DNA of 64,000 nt from NCBI RefSeq assembly GCF_000219605.1, contig NC_015740.1:2604001-2668000 (forward strand), read 5' to 3'. Shown piece after piece: positions 28,695 through 37,965 of the stretch (positions within the stretch are counted from its first letter, which is position 1; each line of letters starts with the position of its first letter). This DNA comes from Stutzerimonas stutzeri (lineage in GTDB: Bacteria > Pseudomonadota > Gammaproteobacteria > Pseudomonadales > Pseudomonadaceae). Under the pieces are notes generated by a model, which saw only the letters and a program-made list of their open reading frames with translations, did not search any database and was not told the origin of the DNA. The position numbers were made by a program, and so were the translations under genes.

Positions 28695-29267
28695 ATGAGC
28701 AAGCAACTGATCACCCGCGAGTACAACGGCAACGTCTTCACCTTCCGCGAGGACGGCTACTTCAACATGACCGACGCTGCGAAGAAGTTCGGAAAAGACC
28801 TGAGCAACTTCATGCGGTCGCCCGAGACTGTTGAGTACGTTGAAGCCCTGACTCAAACCGTGAAATCCACGGACTGCCCTATCGTCCAGGCTTTCCGAGG
28901 CGGGCGCACTCCCGGCACCTGGGGTCACCCGAAGCTGGCCGTCTTCTTCGCCCGCTGGCTGGACGTGAAGTTCGCAGTCTTCTGCGACATGGTCATCGAC
29001 GACATCCTCAACAAGAAGGCCGAGCTGACAATCACCCAGCCCGCCGAGTCGATGGCAATGAAGGTTCCCCAGTCGTTCCCCGAAGCCCTGCGTCTGGCTG
29101 CCGAGCTGGCAGAGAAGAACGAGCAGCTCGCCCTGGAGAACAAGGAGATGGCACCGAAGGCTGTCGTCTTCGACAACTGCGTGGCGCTGCGTCAGGAATC
29201 CCTGGCTACCTTCGTGCGTACCTTGAAAGCGATTACCACACAGTATTGGAGCCCCAGATGCTGCTGA
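28695..29267 (+). CDS. KilA-N domain protein, likely truncated antirepressor
   Basis: A 190-residue protein. The KilA-N domain spans about residues 1-110: REYNGNVFTFREDGYFNMTDAAKKFGK, and GRTPGTWGHPKLAVFFARWLDVKFAVFCD. The middle is a charged helix (LRLAAELAEKNEQLALENKEM). The C-terminus begins the usual antirepressor DNA-binding domain (PKAVVFDNCVALRQESLATFVRTLKAI) but stops after a few more residues, so the second domain is lost by frameshift or deletion near 29230-29267. KilA-N proteins are phage DNA-binding regulators. Together with the AntA/B-like gene this is the second phage-type antirepressor in the island. Confidence 0.8.
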   Translation: MSKQLITREYNGNVFTFREDGYFNMTDAAKKFGKDLSNFMRSPETVEYVEALTQTVKSTDCPIVQAFRGGRTPGTWGHPKLAVFFARWLDVKFAVFCDMVIDDILNKKAELTITQPAESMAMKVPQSFPEALRLAAELAEKNEQLALENKEMAPKAVVFDNCVALRQESLATFVRTLKAITTQYWSPRCC

Positions 29268-29308
29268 AACCATCGTCGGGCAAACACGCAACTCAGAAGG
29301 AGATCAAA

Positions 29309-29554
29309 ATGGAAACAACTCGCCCATTCAACATTGGCCAGAAAGTCGTCGTCACTCGCAAGTCAACCGCCGATAAGGATCTGTACAACTTTGCCCCGAC
29401 AGAAGAAATGTATGGCGAGATCGGCTATCTAGCGGATCTTAAGGGCCATCACTACATGGTCGCGGAGGTACTGTTGGAGACCACTGGCACTATCGAAACG
29501 GTTGACGCTTACTTTTTGGACGCCGCGCCTGAAGAACAGCACGCTGCCGCCTAA
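29309..29554 (+). CDS. Hypothetical protein (81 aa)
   Basis: ATG 29309 is preceded by a good ribosome site (AGAAGGAGATC), so I use it and not the earlier in-frame start. The protein, METTRPFNIGQKVVVTRKS..., is acidic at the C-terminus (APEEQHAAA) and looks like a small beta-rich fold. The repeated 'GQKVVV' and 'GEIGYLADL' stretches resemble SH3-like barrels. No family recognised. Confidence 0.6.
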   Translation: METTRPFNIGQKVVVTRKSTADKDLYNFAPTEEMYGEIGYLADLKGHHYMVAEVLLETTGTIETVDAYFLDAAPEEQHAAA

Positions 29555-29664
29555 GAAAATGCAATATTGACCGAGCCAAAGGAGCAGAGCTTCTCTACTT
29601 CAAGGCGAATCCCTGCTCCTTCCTCGATTCTGCTTCTGGCAGCAGGAAGGCACACATGCCTCGG

Positions 29665-30690
29665 TTATCGAAGCCACTCCACAACATCAAAGTCCACCGC
29701 TTCCACCACCGGAGCCAGCACTTCCGGCCTAAAGTCCTTCCCGTACCGACTGAACGTGATCCCGCCGCTCTGGTGGCCAAGAATGCCGCCGACCAGCGAC
29801 TCGACTATTCCCTTCTGCTTCAGGTGATCAGCAAGCGTGTGGCGGAAGCTGTGGAAGTCCTTGCGCTCTGCCCCATCACGGAAGCCCAACTGATCACGAA
29901 CCCGAGTGAACCACTTGGATGGAGCCGCAGCGTAACCATGTGCCTTGTGCAAGGTCAGCTCCGCGAAAAGACGCTGGCGGCCAGCCTCCCGCTGCGACTG
30001 GACGAACTCGAGGAACCCCAGCGCTTTCAACTTCGAGTGGATAGGCACGAGTCTTTCCGAGGTGACGGTTTTCAGCTTCTGATCGGGCCTAGTCGCCCGA
30101 ATGTGGAGGCAGTCGATGCCGTTGATGCAGACCACATCATCCAGATAGAGCTGGCATAACTCGTTAAGTCTCGCCCCGGTGTAAAGACCGAGCAGTGGCA
30201 GCCAGTACTTGTGCGGCTGAGTCGAGTTGGCTGATGCGTAAACCTGCTTCGAGAACAGACGGCGCAGATCGTCCTCAGTGAAGACGCTTCGCTCCTCGCT
30301 GACCTTGCCTCGCTGCCTGACCCGAAGCCCATCGAACGGGTTGCGCTCGCAGTAGCCCTCACGGATGGCGTAGGAGAAGAAGGTTGTCAGGTTCTTCACG
30401 TAATTGTTGAACGTGGTGAGGCTGATCGTAGTAGTTGCGACCTCGATGATCTGCTCCAGCGATTGCCCCTCGGGAAGCTGGTTCATCCTTGGCGGCAGCT
30501 TGAGTGCCACCTCTCGGAACTTGCGGGCATCCTGGCGAGTGATGAGATCGACAGGCAGATCACCCAAGATCCGAGTCATCAGCTCAGCCACGGAACGCTT
30601 GTCGGATAGCGTCTTCGCAGCCACGCCTTCTTGTGACTGCTGCTCCAGGCACTCCTGAACCACCTTGGAGAAGCGTGGAGCGTTGCTAGG
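29665..30690 (-). pseudogene. Tyrosine integrase, 3' part (split by IS21)
   Basis: Holds most of the integrase: the core-binding region (LTTFNNYVKNLTTFFSYAIREGY) and the catalytic domain. All active-site residues are visible: the Arg in LYTGARLNELCQL, the HSFRHT His/Arg, LGHQSG, and the Tyr nucleophile in FSRYGKDF. It is broken at 30691 by the IS21 element. Joining it to 33318-33737 with one copy of the 7-bp duplication removed restores a single 481-codon frame through ADAPSNAPRFSKVV. The enzyme would have recombined the element into ffs. The 3' part alone lacks the arm-binding N-terminus, so it is probably inactive. Confidence 0.88.
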
Positions 30691-30818
30691 TGCGGATTCC
30701 ACACCATCCGGCCACCCAGTCCACGCTCATCTGGCCAGGCATTCCACGGCCATCTGGCCACCTGTTCCACGGCCATCCGGCCGGGCAGTCGGAGCGCAGC
30801 GACGCAGGGGTTGCATTG

Positions 30819-31574
30819 TTAGTCTGAGGTGCCCGGTGTCGTCAATTTCTTCGTCTGTTTGCGCATCGATTCGCCCTTGAGGTTGATCCGATAAGCGTTG
30901 TGCACCAGGCGGTCGAGGATGGCATCGGCCAGGGTCGGATCGCCGATCAGTTCGTGCCAGTTGTCCACGGGCATTTGGCTGGTCACGAGGGTCGAGCGCT
31001 GGCCGTAGCGGTCGTCCAGTAGCTCCAGCATGTCACGGCGCTGTTCAACGGTGAACGGGGCCAGACCCCAGTCATCAAGGATCAGCAGGTCGGTCTTGGC
31101 ATAGCCGCTCATCAGCTTGGCGAAGCGCCCGTCGCCGTGGGCTAGGCCCAACTCTTCCAGCAGGCGTGGCAAGCGCAGGTAACGCACGCTGTAACCCTCT
31201 CGGCAGGCCTGGTGGGCCAGGGCGCAGGCCAGCCAGGTTTTACCCACGCCGGTGGGGCCGCCGATGATCAGGTTGAGGCCGTCGCGTAGCCACTGGCCGC
31301 CGCTCAGTTGCAGGATCAGCGCCTTATCCAGCCCGCGCGGGCTGCGGTAGTCGATGTCTTCGAGGCAGGCGTTGTGCTTGAGCCGGGCCTGGCGCAGGCG
31401 GCTGCTGAGGCGCTTGTCGTCGCGTTCGGTCAGTTCGCGGTCGACCAACAGGCCGAGGCGTTCCTCGAAGCTCAGGCTGTTGATGTCGGGGGTTTTCAGT
31501 TGCTCGGCGAGTGCCTTGAGCATGCCGGTCAGGCGCAGGGTCTGGAGCTTGTCCAGGGTCGGATGGGGCAGCAT
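30819..31574 (-). CDS. istB: IS21-family helper ATPase IstB (copy 1)
   Basis: A 251-residue AAA+ helper for transposition: Walker A GGPTGVGKTW, Walker B LLILDDWGL, and the C-terminal YRINLKGESMRK typical of IstB. I use the ATG at 31574 (MLPHPTLDKLQTLRL), 17 bp after the istA stop. The longer upstream frame overlaps istA and is a shadow. Confidence 0.95.
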   Translation of the reverse strand: MLPHPTLDKLQTLRLTGMLKALAEQLKTPDINSLSFEERLGLLVDRELTERDDKRLSSRLRQARLKHNACLEDIDYRSPRGLDKALILQLSGGQWLRDGLNLIIGGPTGVGKTWLACALAHQACREGYSVRYLRLPRLLEELGLAHGDGRFAKLMSGYAKTDLLILDDWGLAPFTVEQRRDMLELLDDRYGQRSTLVTSQMPVDNWHELIGDPTLADAILDRLVHNAYRINLKGESMRKQTKKLTTPGTSD

Positions 31575-31591
31575 GGTGGGATTCCTTGGGG

Positions 31592-33121
31592 TCAGTGGTA
31601 GTAGGCGGGGCCGCGCAGGTTGGCGTGGTCGTCCGGCAGCAGGGGCAGGTTGGCTTGAGCCAACGGCAGGTTTTCCAGCCCCTGGCGCAGGATCGATTCG
31701 AGGCTCTTGTAGCTGCACGCGCCGAGGCTGAGGGCGCGACGGCAGGCCAACTCCAAGCGCACTTCGCCATGGGTCTTGCCCAGGCGCAGGATGCCCAGGC
31801 AGGCCCGGTAGCCCTGCTGCGGATGGATGCGCCGTTCGAGGATGTGCCGGATCACGCCGGCCGTGTTCGGCCCGGTCTGCTCGGCCCAGCGGATCAGCCG
31901 CTGCGGCGTCCACTCGGCATGCTCGCGATGGCTCTTGGGCATGTGCTCGGCCTGCGTGCTGTGCCTGCCCTTGTGCATTGAGCGAAGGTGACTGGCCACC
32001 CGCTGATTGGCGTGGAAGCACTCCACCGTGCGCGCTGTCAGGCGTACTTCCAGTTGTTTCTTCACCAGTTGGTACGGCACCGAGTAGTAGTGCCCATCGA
32101 CCTCGACGTGGTAGTCGATGTGCACCCGCGCCTTCTTCCACTCGGCGTAGACGTAGGGTTGCTCCGGCAGGGGGCGCAGCGCCGGACGATCCAGAGCTTC
32201 GAAGGCCGACTGCCGGGAGCCCGGCAGCTTGCGAAACGGTCGTCGGTTGAGCCGCTCCAGCAATAAGGCGATGGCGCTGTTGAGTTCATCCAGGGAGAAG
32301 AACTGCCGATTCCTCAGCGCGGCGAGGATCCAGCGCTCGACCACCTGCACGCCGACCTCGGCCTTGGCCTTGTCGCGCGGTTTACGCGCCCGCGCCGGCA
32401 CCACCGCCACGCCATAGTGCTCGGCCAGATCGCGGTAGCTCGGGTTGATGTCCGGCTCGTAGCGATGGCTCTTACTCACCGCGCTGCGCAGGTTGTCCGG
32501 CACCACGATCTCCGGCACGCCGCCGAGGAAGGCAAAGCAGCGGGTATGCGAGCCCAGCCAGTCCGGCAGCTGCTGCGACCAGGTGGCTTCGGCGAAGGTG
32601 TAGCTGGACGCACCGAGCACCGCGACGAACACCTGCGCCTGGCGGATCTCGCCGCTGTGGCGGTCGATCACCGGCACCGTCTGCCCGGCGTAGTCGACGA
32701 ACAACTTCTCGCCGACGCGGTGCTCCTGGCGCATCACCACGTCCAGCTTGCCCTGCCAGGCCCGGTAGTGCTCGCAGAACCAGCTGTACTGAAAGCCTTT
32801 CGGCTGGCTCAGGCGATACTCCTGCCAGAGCAGCGCCAAGGTCACGCCCGGCCGGCGTAGCTCGGCATGCACCCAAGACCAATCAGGCAGTGGCCGCTGC
32901 TCGCTGGGCACTGCCGGCGCCGGTGGGAACAGCTGCTGTTCCAGCTCGGAATCGGACAACGAACAGGGCCAACTGAGGCCGCTGGCGGCAAAGCGGTTGA
33001 GGTAATCGCCGACGGTGACACGACCGATCTGCACGCTGACCGCAATCTGGCGAGCCGATAGCCCGACCTCGAACTTGAGACGAAGTACTTCGCGAATCTT
33101 ACGCATGGATAAACGCTCCAC
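31592..33121 (-). CDS. istA: IS21-family transposase IstA (copy 1)
   Basis: A 509-residue transposase. The N-terminal HTH (GLSARQIAVSVQIGRVTVGDYL) is followed by a DDE catalytic core with the Asp in FVDYAGQTVPVIDR, the Asp in VPDNLRSAVSKSHRYEPDIN, and the Glu in KAKAEVGVQVVERWI. The C-terminal beta-barrel has YYSVPYQL. Full length and identical to the copy at 56548-58077. Confidence 0.96.
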   Translation of the reverse strand: MERLSMRKIREVLRLKFEVGLSARQIAVSVQIGRVTVGDYLNRFAASGLSWPCSLSDSELEQQLFPPAPAVPSEQRPLPDWSWVHAELRRPGVTLALLWQEYRLSQPKGFQYSWFCEHYRAWQGKLDVVMRQEHRVGEKLFVDYAGQTVPVIDRHSGEIRQAQVFVAVLGASSYTFAEATWSQQLPDWLGSHTRCFAFLGGVPEIVVPDNLRSAVSKSHRYEPDINPSYRDLAEHYGVAVVPARARKPRDKAKAEVGVQVVERWILAALRNRQFFSLDELNSAIALLLERLNRRPFRKLPGSRQSAFEALDRPALRPLPEQPYVYAEWKKARVHIDYHVEVDGHYYSVPYQLVKKQLEVRLTARTVECFHANQRVASHLRSMHKGRHSTQAEHMPKSHREHAEWTPQRLIRWAEQTGPNTAGVIRHILERRIHPQQGYRACLGILRLGKTHGEVRLELACRRALSLGACSYKSLESILRQGLENLPLAQANLPLLPDDHANLRGPAYYH

Positions 33122-33310
33122 GACGACCTCTCTGCTTCGAAAAAGAGGTCGATGGTAGTGAAGAAATCCTGCGTAGCTGCCTACCCGGTTGGGTGGCCGG
33201 ATGGCCGTGGAATCAGTGGTCGGATACGCGTGGAATGGGTGGCCGGATCACCGTGGAATCGGTGGTCAGATGCTCATGGAATGGGTGGCCAGATGACCGT
33301 GGAATCCGCA

Positions 33311-33737
33311 TGCTAGGTGCATCCGCTACCAGCCTATCCGACTGCTCTCGTTTGGCTCTTGAAACGGCACTCCGGGGCTTCTGCGGCCCTCTCACCCTGC
33401 CTCCCTCCCCTTGATCCGACGGCTTCTCCGCAAGCGCAACCAATTGCTGCTGACGGAGCCATGCAGCCCAACTAGCAACTCGCTTACCGCCCGCCTCCCA
33501 GGCACCACGCAGGGAGTCGAGGGATGGCCGAATGCCTTGGAATGCCTGGGTGTAGAGCTTCTGAACCTGCAGGAGCAATTCGCGCCCACGGATCAAGGCT
33601 TCACGCTTGCAGCGTGTCTGCAGCGAACGGCGGATCTCGGAACAAGGGAAAAGCGGACGCAGAACTCCAGGCACCACAATCCTGAAATAGAAGATCGAGT
33701 GTCGGGATAACCAGAGGTAGGAAGGGACGGAAGACAC
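33311..33737 (-). pseudogene. Tyrosine integrase, 5' part (split by IS21)
   Basis: GTG at 33737 starts MSSVPSYLWLSRHSIFYFRIVVP, the usual N-terminus of integrases with a DUF6538-like first domain (RRSLQTRCKREALIRGRELL). The frame runs into the IS21 element after ADAPS. The start lies only about 66 bp from the right att repeat, the normal place for such a gene. The rest is at 29665-30690. Confidence 0.88.
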
Positions 33738-33739
33738 GG

Positions 33740-33770
33740 TGGATCACCCTATGGATCACTGGCGTGATCA
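33740..33770. promoter_or_regulatory. TGGATCAC repeats, candidate integrase arm sites (right end)
   Basis: Direct TGGATCAC copies at 33740 and 33752, and the related inverted GTGATCA at 33764, lie between the integrase start and the right att repeat. They match the octamer cluster at the left end. The first copy lies next to the integrase start, so binding could also control integrase expression. Confidence 0.55.
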
Positions 33771-33810
33771 GAGCGAAAAACCGTTAGAAATCAAGGAGAT
33801 ATGTTATGGA

Positions 33811-33922
33811 GGTGAACCCTACCAGCCACACCCCGGCACACGATGTCACCGCTGCGGCTGCTCCCTTCCGGGCCTGACCGGGTTCACGGCTGATCGTTGC
33901 GAGGGGACCGGCAGGGCCCACC
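33811..33922 (-). ncRNA. ffs: 4.5S (SRP) RNA, intact copy at the right end of the element
   Basis: On the minus strand the 5' arm GGTGGGCCCTGCCGG pairs with the 3' arm CTGGTAGGGTTCACC through 15 positions (some G-U). The conserved domain IV core (CAGGCCCGGAAGGGAGCAGCC) forms the tip that binds Ffh and FtsY. SRP RNA is needed to target membrane proteins. The 5' part and promoter side are chromosomal. The 3' part was evidently supplied by the integrated element, which restores a working gene. One substitution against the displaced chromosomal 3' end changes a G-C pair to G-U. Confidence 0.93.
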
Positions 33923-33954
33923 ATAACGAAACCCGCCTGGCGGCGAGCGGCGCC

Positions 33955-33982
33955 ATTGTACCGGCTTATCAGCAACTTACAA
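33955..33982 (-). promoter_or_regulatory. Likely promoter of ffs
   Basis: On the minus strand, TTGTAA (33977-33982) and TACAAT (33955-33960) are 16 bp apart and fit sigma-70 -35 and -10 boxes. They lie about 33 bp before the mature 5' end, so a short leader would be trimmed off. Confidence 0.6.
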
Positions 33983-34093
33983 CCACAGACTGAGCCTGGG
34001 CGGAATTGCGCTGAACAGCCCGAGGCACCGACCGCTGGTCAGCAACTGCCGAAACCGGCGACCGGGATGTCGCATTGCGTCGAAAGCCTCTAG

Positions 34094-35197
<1,104 letters not shown>

Positions 35198-35297
35198 CGA
35201 TGGATGGCTGACCCGGTCCTGATCCAGGTCAGCCCTGCCCCCGGGCCCGCTGTTATCATCCCGCGTTTTCTGCAACAACCCTCTCAGCGGAGCCCCG

Positions 35298-36107
35298 ATG
35301 AACCCCTCCACCCTGATCGGCATCGTCGCGAGCATCGGCCTGCTGGCGGTCGTCCTGCTTTTCGCGGCCAAGGAACCGGCGCTCTTCATCGACCTGCCCA
35401 GCCTCGGCATCGTGCTGGTCGGCACTCTGGCTGCCACCTTCATCAGTTATCCGTTGCGCGAAGTCACTCGGGTATTCGGTTTGCTCTGGACCGTGCTGCG
35501 CAACGAGCGACTGTACACCCGTCAGGATCTCGACGAGCTGGTGCAGATTTCGCGGCTGTGGATCAGCGGCGATCTGCCCGCGGTGGAAAAGGCTGTCGAG
35601 CAGGTCAGCAATCCTTTCCTGCGTACCGGCGTGCAGCTGGTGATCGACAACACCCCGGAGGAGGACATTCTGGAGGTGCTGCAATGGCGGATCGCCCGGC
35701 TACGCGCACGGGAGAACGCCGAGGCGCAGCTGTTCCGCGCGATGGCCAGCTACGCGCCAGCGTTCGGCATGATCGGCACGCTGGTGGGCCTGATCAACCT
35801 GATGTTCATGCTCGGCAGCGGTGACATGGACCTGATCGGTCGCAGCCTGGCCGTTGCGCTGATGACCACCTTCTACGGTGTGCTGCTGGCCAATCTCATT
35901 CTCAAGCCGGTGGCGGTGAAGCTGGAGCGGCGTACCGAGCAGCGGGTCGCCCTGATGAACCTGGTGATGCAAGGCATCTCGATGATGTGCAACCGCCGTA
36001 GCCCGGCGTACATGCGCGAGACGCTGAAATCGTTCATCGCCCACCACGACGATGAAATCCGCGACGGTACGCCTGCGGCGCCGCGCGTCAGACCGCAGGA
36101 AGACTGA
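35298..36107 (+). CDS. MotA/TolQ/ExbB-family proton channel protein (MotA-like)
   Basis: A 269-residue membrane protein with helices at about residues 4-24, 34-54, 150-172 and 185-205. The MotA-type motif FRAMASYAPAFGMIGTLVGLINLM lies at the third helix. Stator proteins of this type pair with a MotB-like protein to couple ion flow to work. The partner gene starts 2 bp after the stop. No flagellar or chemotaxis genes are near, so it may be an alternative flagellar stator or serve another envelope machine. The pair is compact, without the long tails of Zorya ZorA. Confidence 0.85.
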   Translation: MNPSTLIGIVASIGLLAVVLLFAAKEPALFIDLPSLGIVLVGTLAATFISYPLREVTRVFGLLWTVLRNERLYTRQDLDELVQISRLWISGDLPAVEKAVEQVSNPFLRTGVQLVIDNTPEEDILEVLQWRIARLRARENAEAQLFRAMASYAPAFGMIGTLVGLINLMFMLGSGDMDLIGRSLAVALMTTFYGVLLANLILKPVAVKLERRTEQRVALMNLVMQGISMMCNRRSPAYMRETLKSFIAHHDDEIRDGTPAAPRVRPQED

Positions 36108-36109
36108 CG

Positions 36110-36844
36110 GTGAACGGGCAAGCATCCCAGGGCAGCCGCTTCTCCCGCTGGCATATCGAGCCGCAGCGGGAAGAAGAGCAGGAAGCCTGGCTGATCACCT
36201 ATCTGGATATGCTGACGCTGCTGCTGGTGATGCTGGTGATCATGCTCGCGCTGGCCGGCAAGGGCGACGGCGAGCAGAACGACCCCGCCGCCTCGGCCAT
36301 GCTCGCGGCCGGGGAACTGGGCGTGGCGCTGCCGGCTCCCGCCGCACCGATTCCATCGATCGCACCAGTGCCGACGCCCGCCGCCGATGCGCAACCGGAT
36401 GACCCGCAAGAGAGCATGCCGACGACGCCAGGCATGGCGCTGGGCGATGACATCCAGGTCATCGTCAACGAAGGCAGCATCAGCTTCCGCATCAGCAGCG
36501 AGATACTCTTCGGCTCCGGACGAGCCGAACTGGAGGACGCCGGGCTGGAAGTGATCGACCGATTGGTGCCGACGCTGGCGGCGAACGCCTTTCGCATCGT
36601 CGTTGAAGGGCATACCGACAACCTGCCGATCCAGACCGAGCGCTTTCCTTCCAACTGGGAGCTTTCCGCCAGCCGCGCCAGCAGCGTGGTGCGCTACCTG
36701 CAGCTGGCAGGCATCGAAGCGACGCGCCTGAGTGCCACCGGCTACGCCGACACCCGACCGCTCGCCGACAATGCTGACGAGCGCGGACGCGCCAGCAACC
36801 GCCGCGTCGAGCTGGTGATGCAGACCGAGCCGGACAAACCCTGA
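36110..36844 (+). CDS. MotB-like OmpA-domain protein
   Basis: A 244-residue protein that starts at GTG 36110. One membrane helix near residues 28-50 contains the channel Asp (AWLITYLDMLTLLLVMLV, as in MotB). A proline/alanine-rich linker follows, then a C-terminal OmpA peptidoglycan-binding domain (VVEGHTDNLPIQTERFPSNWELSASRASSVVRYL, then NRRVEL). It would anchor the partner's stator to the wall. Co-translated with the MotA-like gene. Confidence 0.87.
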   Translation: MNGQASQGSRFSRWHIEPQREEEQEAWLITYLDMLTLLLVMLVIMLALAGKGDGEQNDPAASAMLAAGELGVALPAPAAPIPSIAPVPTPAADAQPDDPQESMPTTPGMALGDDIQVIVNEGSISFRISSEILFGSGRAELEDAGLEVIDRLVPTLAANAFRIVVEGHTDNLPIQTERFPSNWELSASRASSVVRYLQLAGIEATRLSATGYADTRPLADNADERGRASNRRVELVMQTEPDKP

Positions 36845-36848
36845 GGCA

Positions 36849-37781
36849 TCAGCCCAACGCGGTATCCAGGAACATCATGACCGCGAAGCCAACCATCAGG
36901 CCGAGCGTCGCCGGGGTCTGATGGCCGTTGCGGTGAGTCTCGGGAATCACCTCGTGGGATACCACGAAGATCATTGCGCCGGCGGCCAGGCCCAGGCTGA
37001 CGGGATAGGCGATGGCGAAACCGCTGGACATGCCGATGCCCACCAGTGCCCCGATCGGTTCCATCAACCCGGACGCCGCAGCGACCAGCACCGACGCCAG
37101 CGCCGACAGCCCGGTGGTGCGCAGTGCCAAAGCCACCGCGAGGCCTTCGGGAATGTCCTGGATGGATATGGCGGTGGTCAGCGGCAGACCAACGCTCATG
37201 TCGCCGTTGGCGAAACTGACGCCGATGGCCATGCCTTCGGGAATGTTGTGCAGCGCAATGGCGAGCACGAATAGCCAGACCCGGTTCAGACGTTCGCATT
37301 CAGGCCCACACGGCCCGGTGCTCTCGTGTTCGTGGGGCGTGAAGTAGTCCAGCCCCAGCATCAGCAGCACGCCCAGACCGAGACCGGCCACAACGGTCGC
37401 GGCAGCGGCCGGACCGTTGCCGAACAGCTCACGGCCCGCTGCGAGCCCCGGCAGAATCAGCGAAAAGGCACTCGCCGCAAGCATCATGCCTGCGGCGAAG
37501 CCGAGCATGCTGTCCTGGGTGCGGGTGGAAATGTCGCGCAGCCCGATCGCCAGAAAGGCGCCGACCGCCGTCGCAACAAACCCGGCGCTGCCTCCCAGCA
37601 ACGCGTAGCGAACGTTGCTCGCCGCGCTGCTCTGGAATGCGTTGACCGCTCCGGCCAGCAACAGCAGCAGGACGGCGACTGCCGTTGCGGCCAGGCCGAT
37701 GGTGATCCAGGGATTGGCCTGGGCTTGCGCAAGCCAGGCGGAACGCAGGGTGGCAGCAGGGCTCTGGACGGTGGACGCCAT
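36849..37781 (-). CDS. ZIP-family metal transporter (GufA-like)
   Basis: A 310-residue protein with about 8 helices. The metal-site motifs IALHNIPEGMAIGV and AISIQDIPEGLAVALAL are on adjacent helices (around residues 175-220), followed by VSHEVIPETHR. This is the GufA branch of the ZIP family, moving Zn2+ or Fe2+/Mn2+ into the cytoplasm. A Cys/His-containing loop (PHEHESTGPCGPECERL) lies just before the core and may bind metal. Convergent with the motB-like gene, only 4 bp apart. Confidence 0.88.
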   Translation of the reverse strand: MASTVQSPAATLRSAWLAQAQANPWITIGLAATAVAVLLLLLAGAVNAFQSSAASNVRYALLGGSAGFVATAVGAFLAIGLRDISTRTQDSMLGFAAGMMLAASAFSLILPGLAAGRELFGNGPAAAATVVAGLGLGVLLMLGLDYFTPHEHESTGPCGPECERLNRVWLFVLAIALHNIPEGMAIGVSFANGDMSVGLPLTTAISIQDIPEGLAVALALRTTGLSALASVLVAAASGLMEPIGALVGIGMSSGFAIAYPVSLGLAAGAMIFVVSHEVIPETHRNGHQTPATLGLMVGFAVMMFLDTALG

Positions 37782-37965
37782 GATATTCGGGATCCTCGAT
37801 GCGGGAGCCCCAGTGTACTCCGCCCTGCCCCATGCCAGAGGCTATGGTTACGATAGGCGCAGGGCATCGTGTCGCTTGCAGCGCGCGTTGTAAGCACGCC
37901 GAGGATGTCCGTAAGCTTGCACCGTTTCGATGGCCGTCACGGGCCGTATCAGGGAGTGGTCCGTC

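Larger units (their letters stand above)
30691..33310 (-). mobile_element. IS21-family element, copy 1 (2,620 bp), inside the integrase
   Basis: Begins and ends with TGCGGATTCCAC repeats in inverted orientation. It is flanked by the 7-bp duplication TGCTAGG (30684-30690 and 33311-33317). Both ends carry arrays of a roughly 24-bp unit (GTGGCCGGATnnCCGTGGAAT-like), as expected for IstA binding. It is identical in length and proteins to the copy at 56359-58978, in opposite orientation. Confidence 0.95.

Noticed and set aside
35298..36844. Zorya defence (ZorA/ZorB) instead of a stator pair
   Set aside because: The MotA-like protein has no long C-terminal tail, and no ZorC, ZorD or ZorE is nearby.
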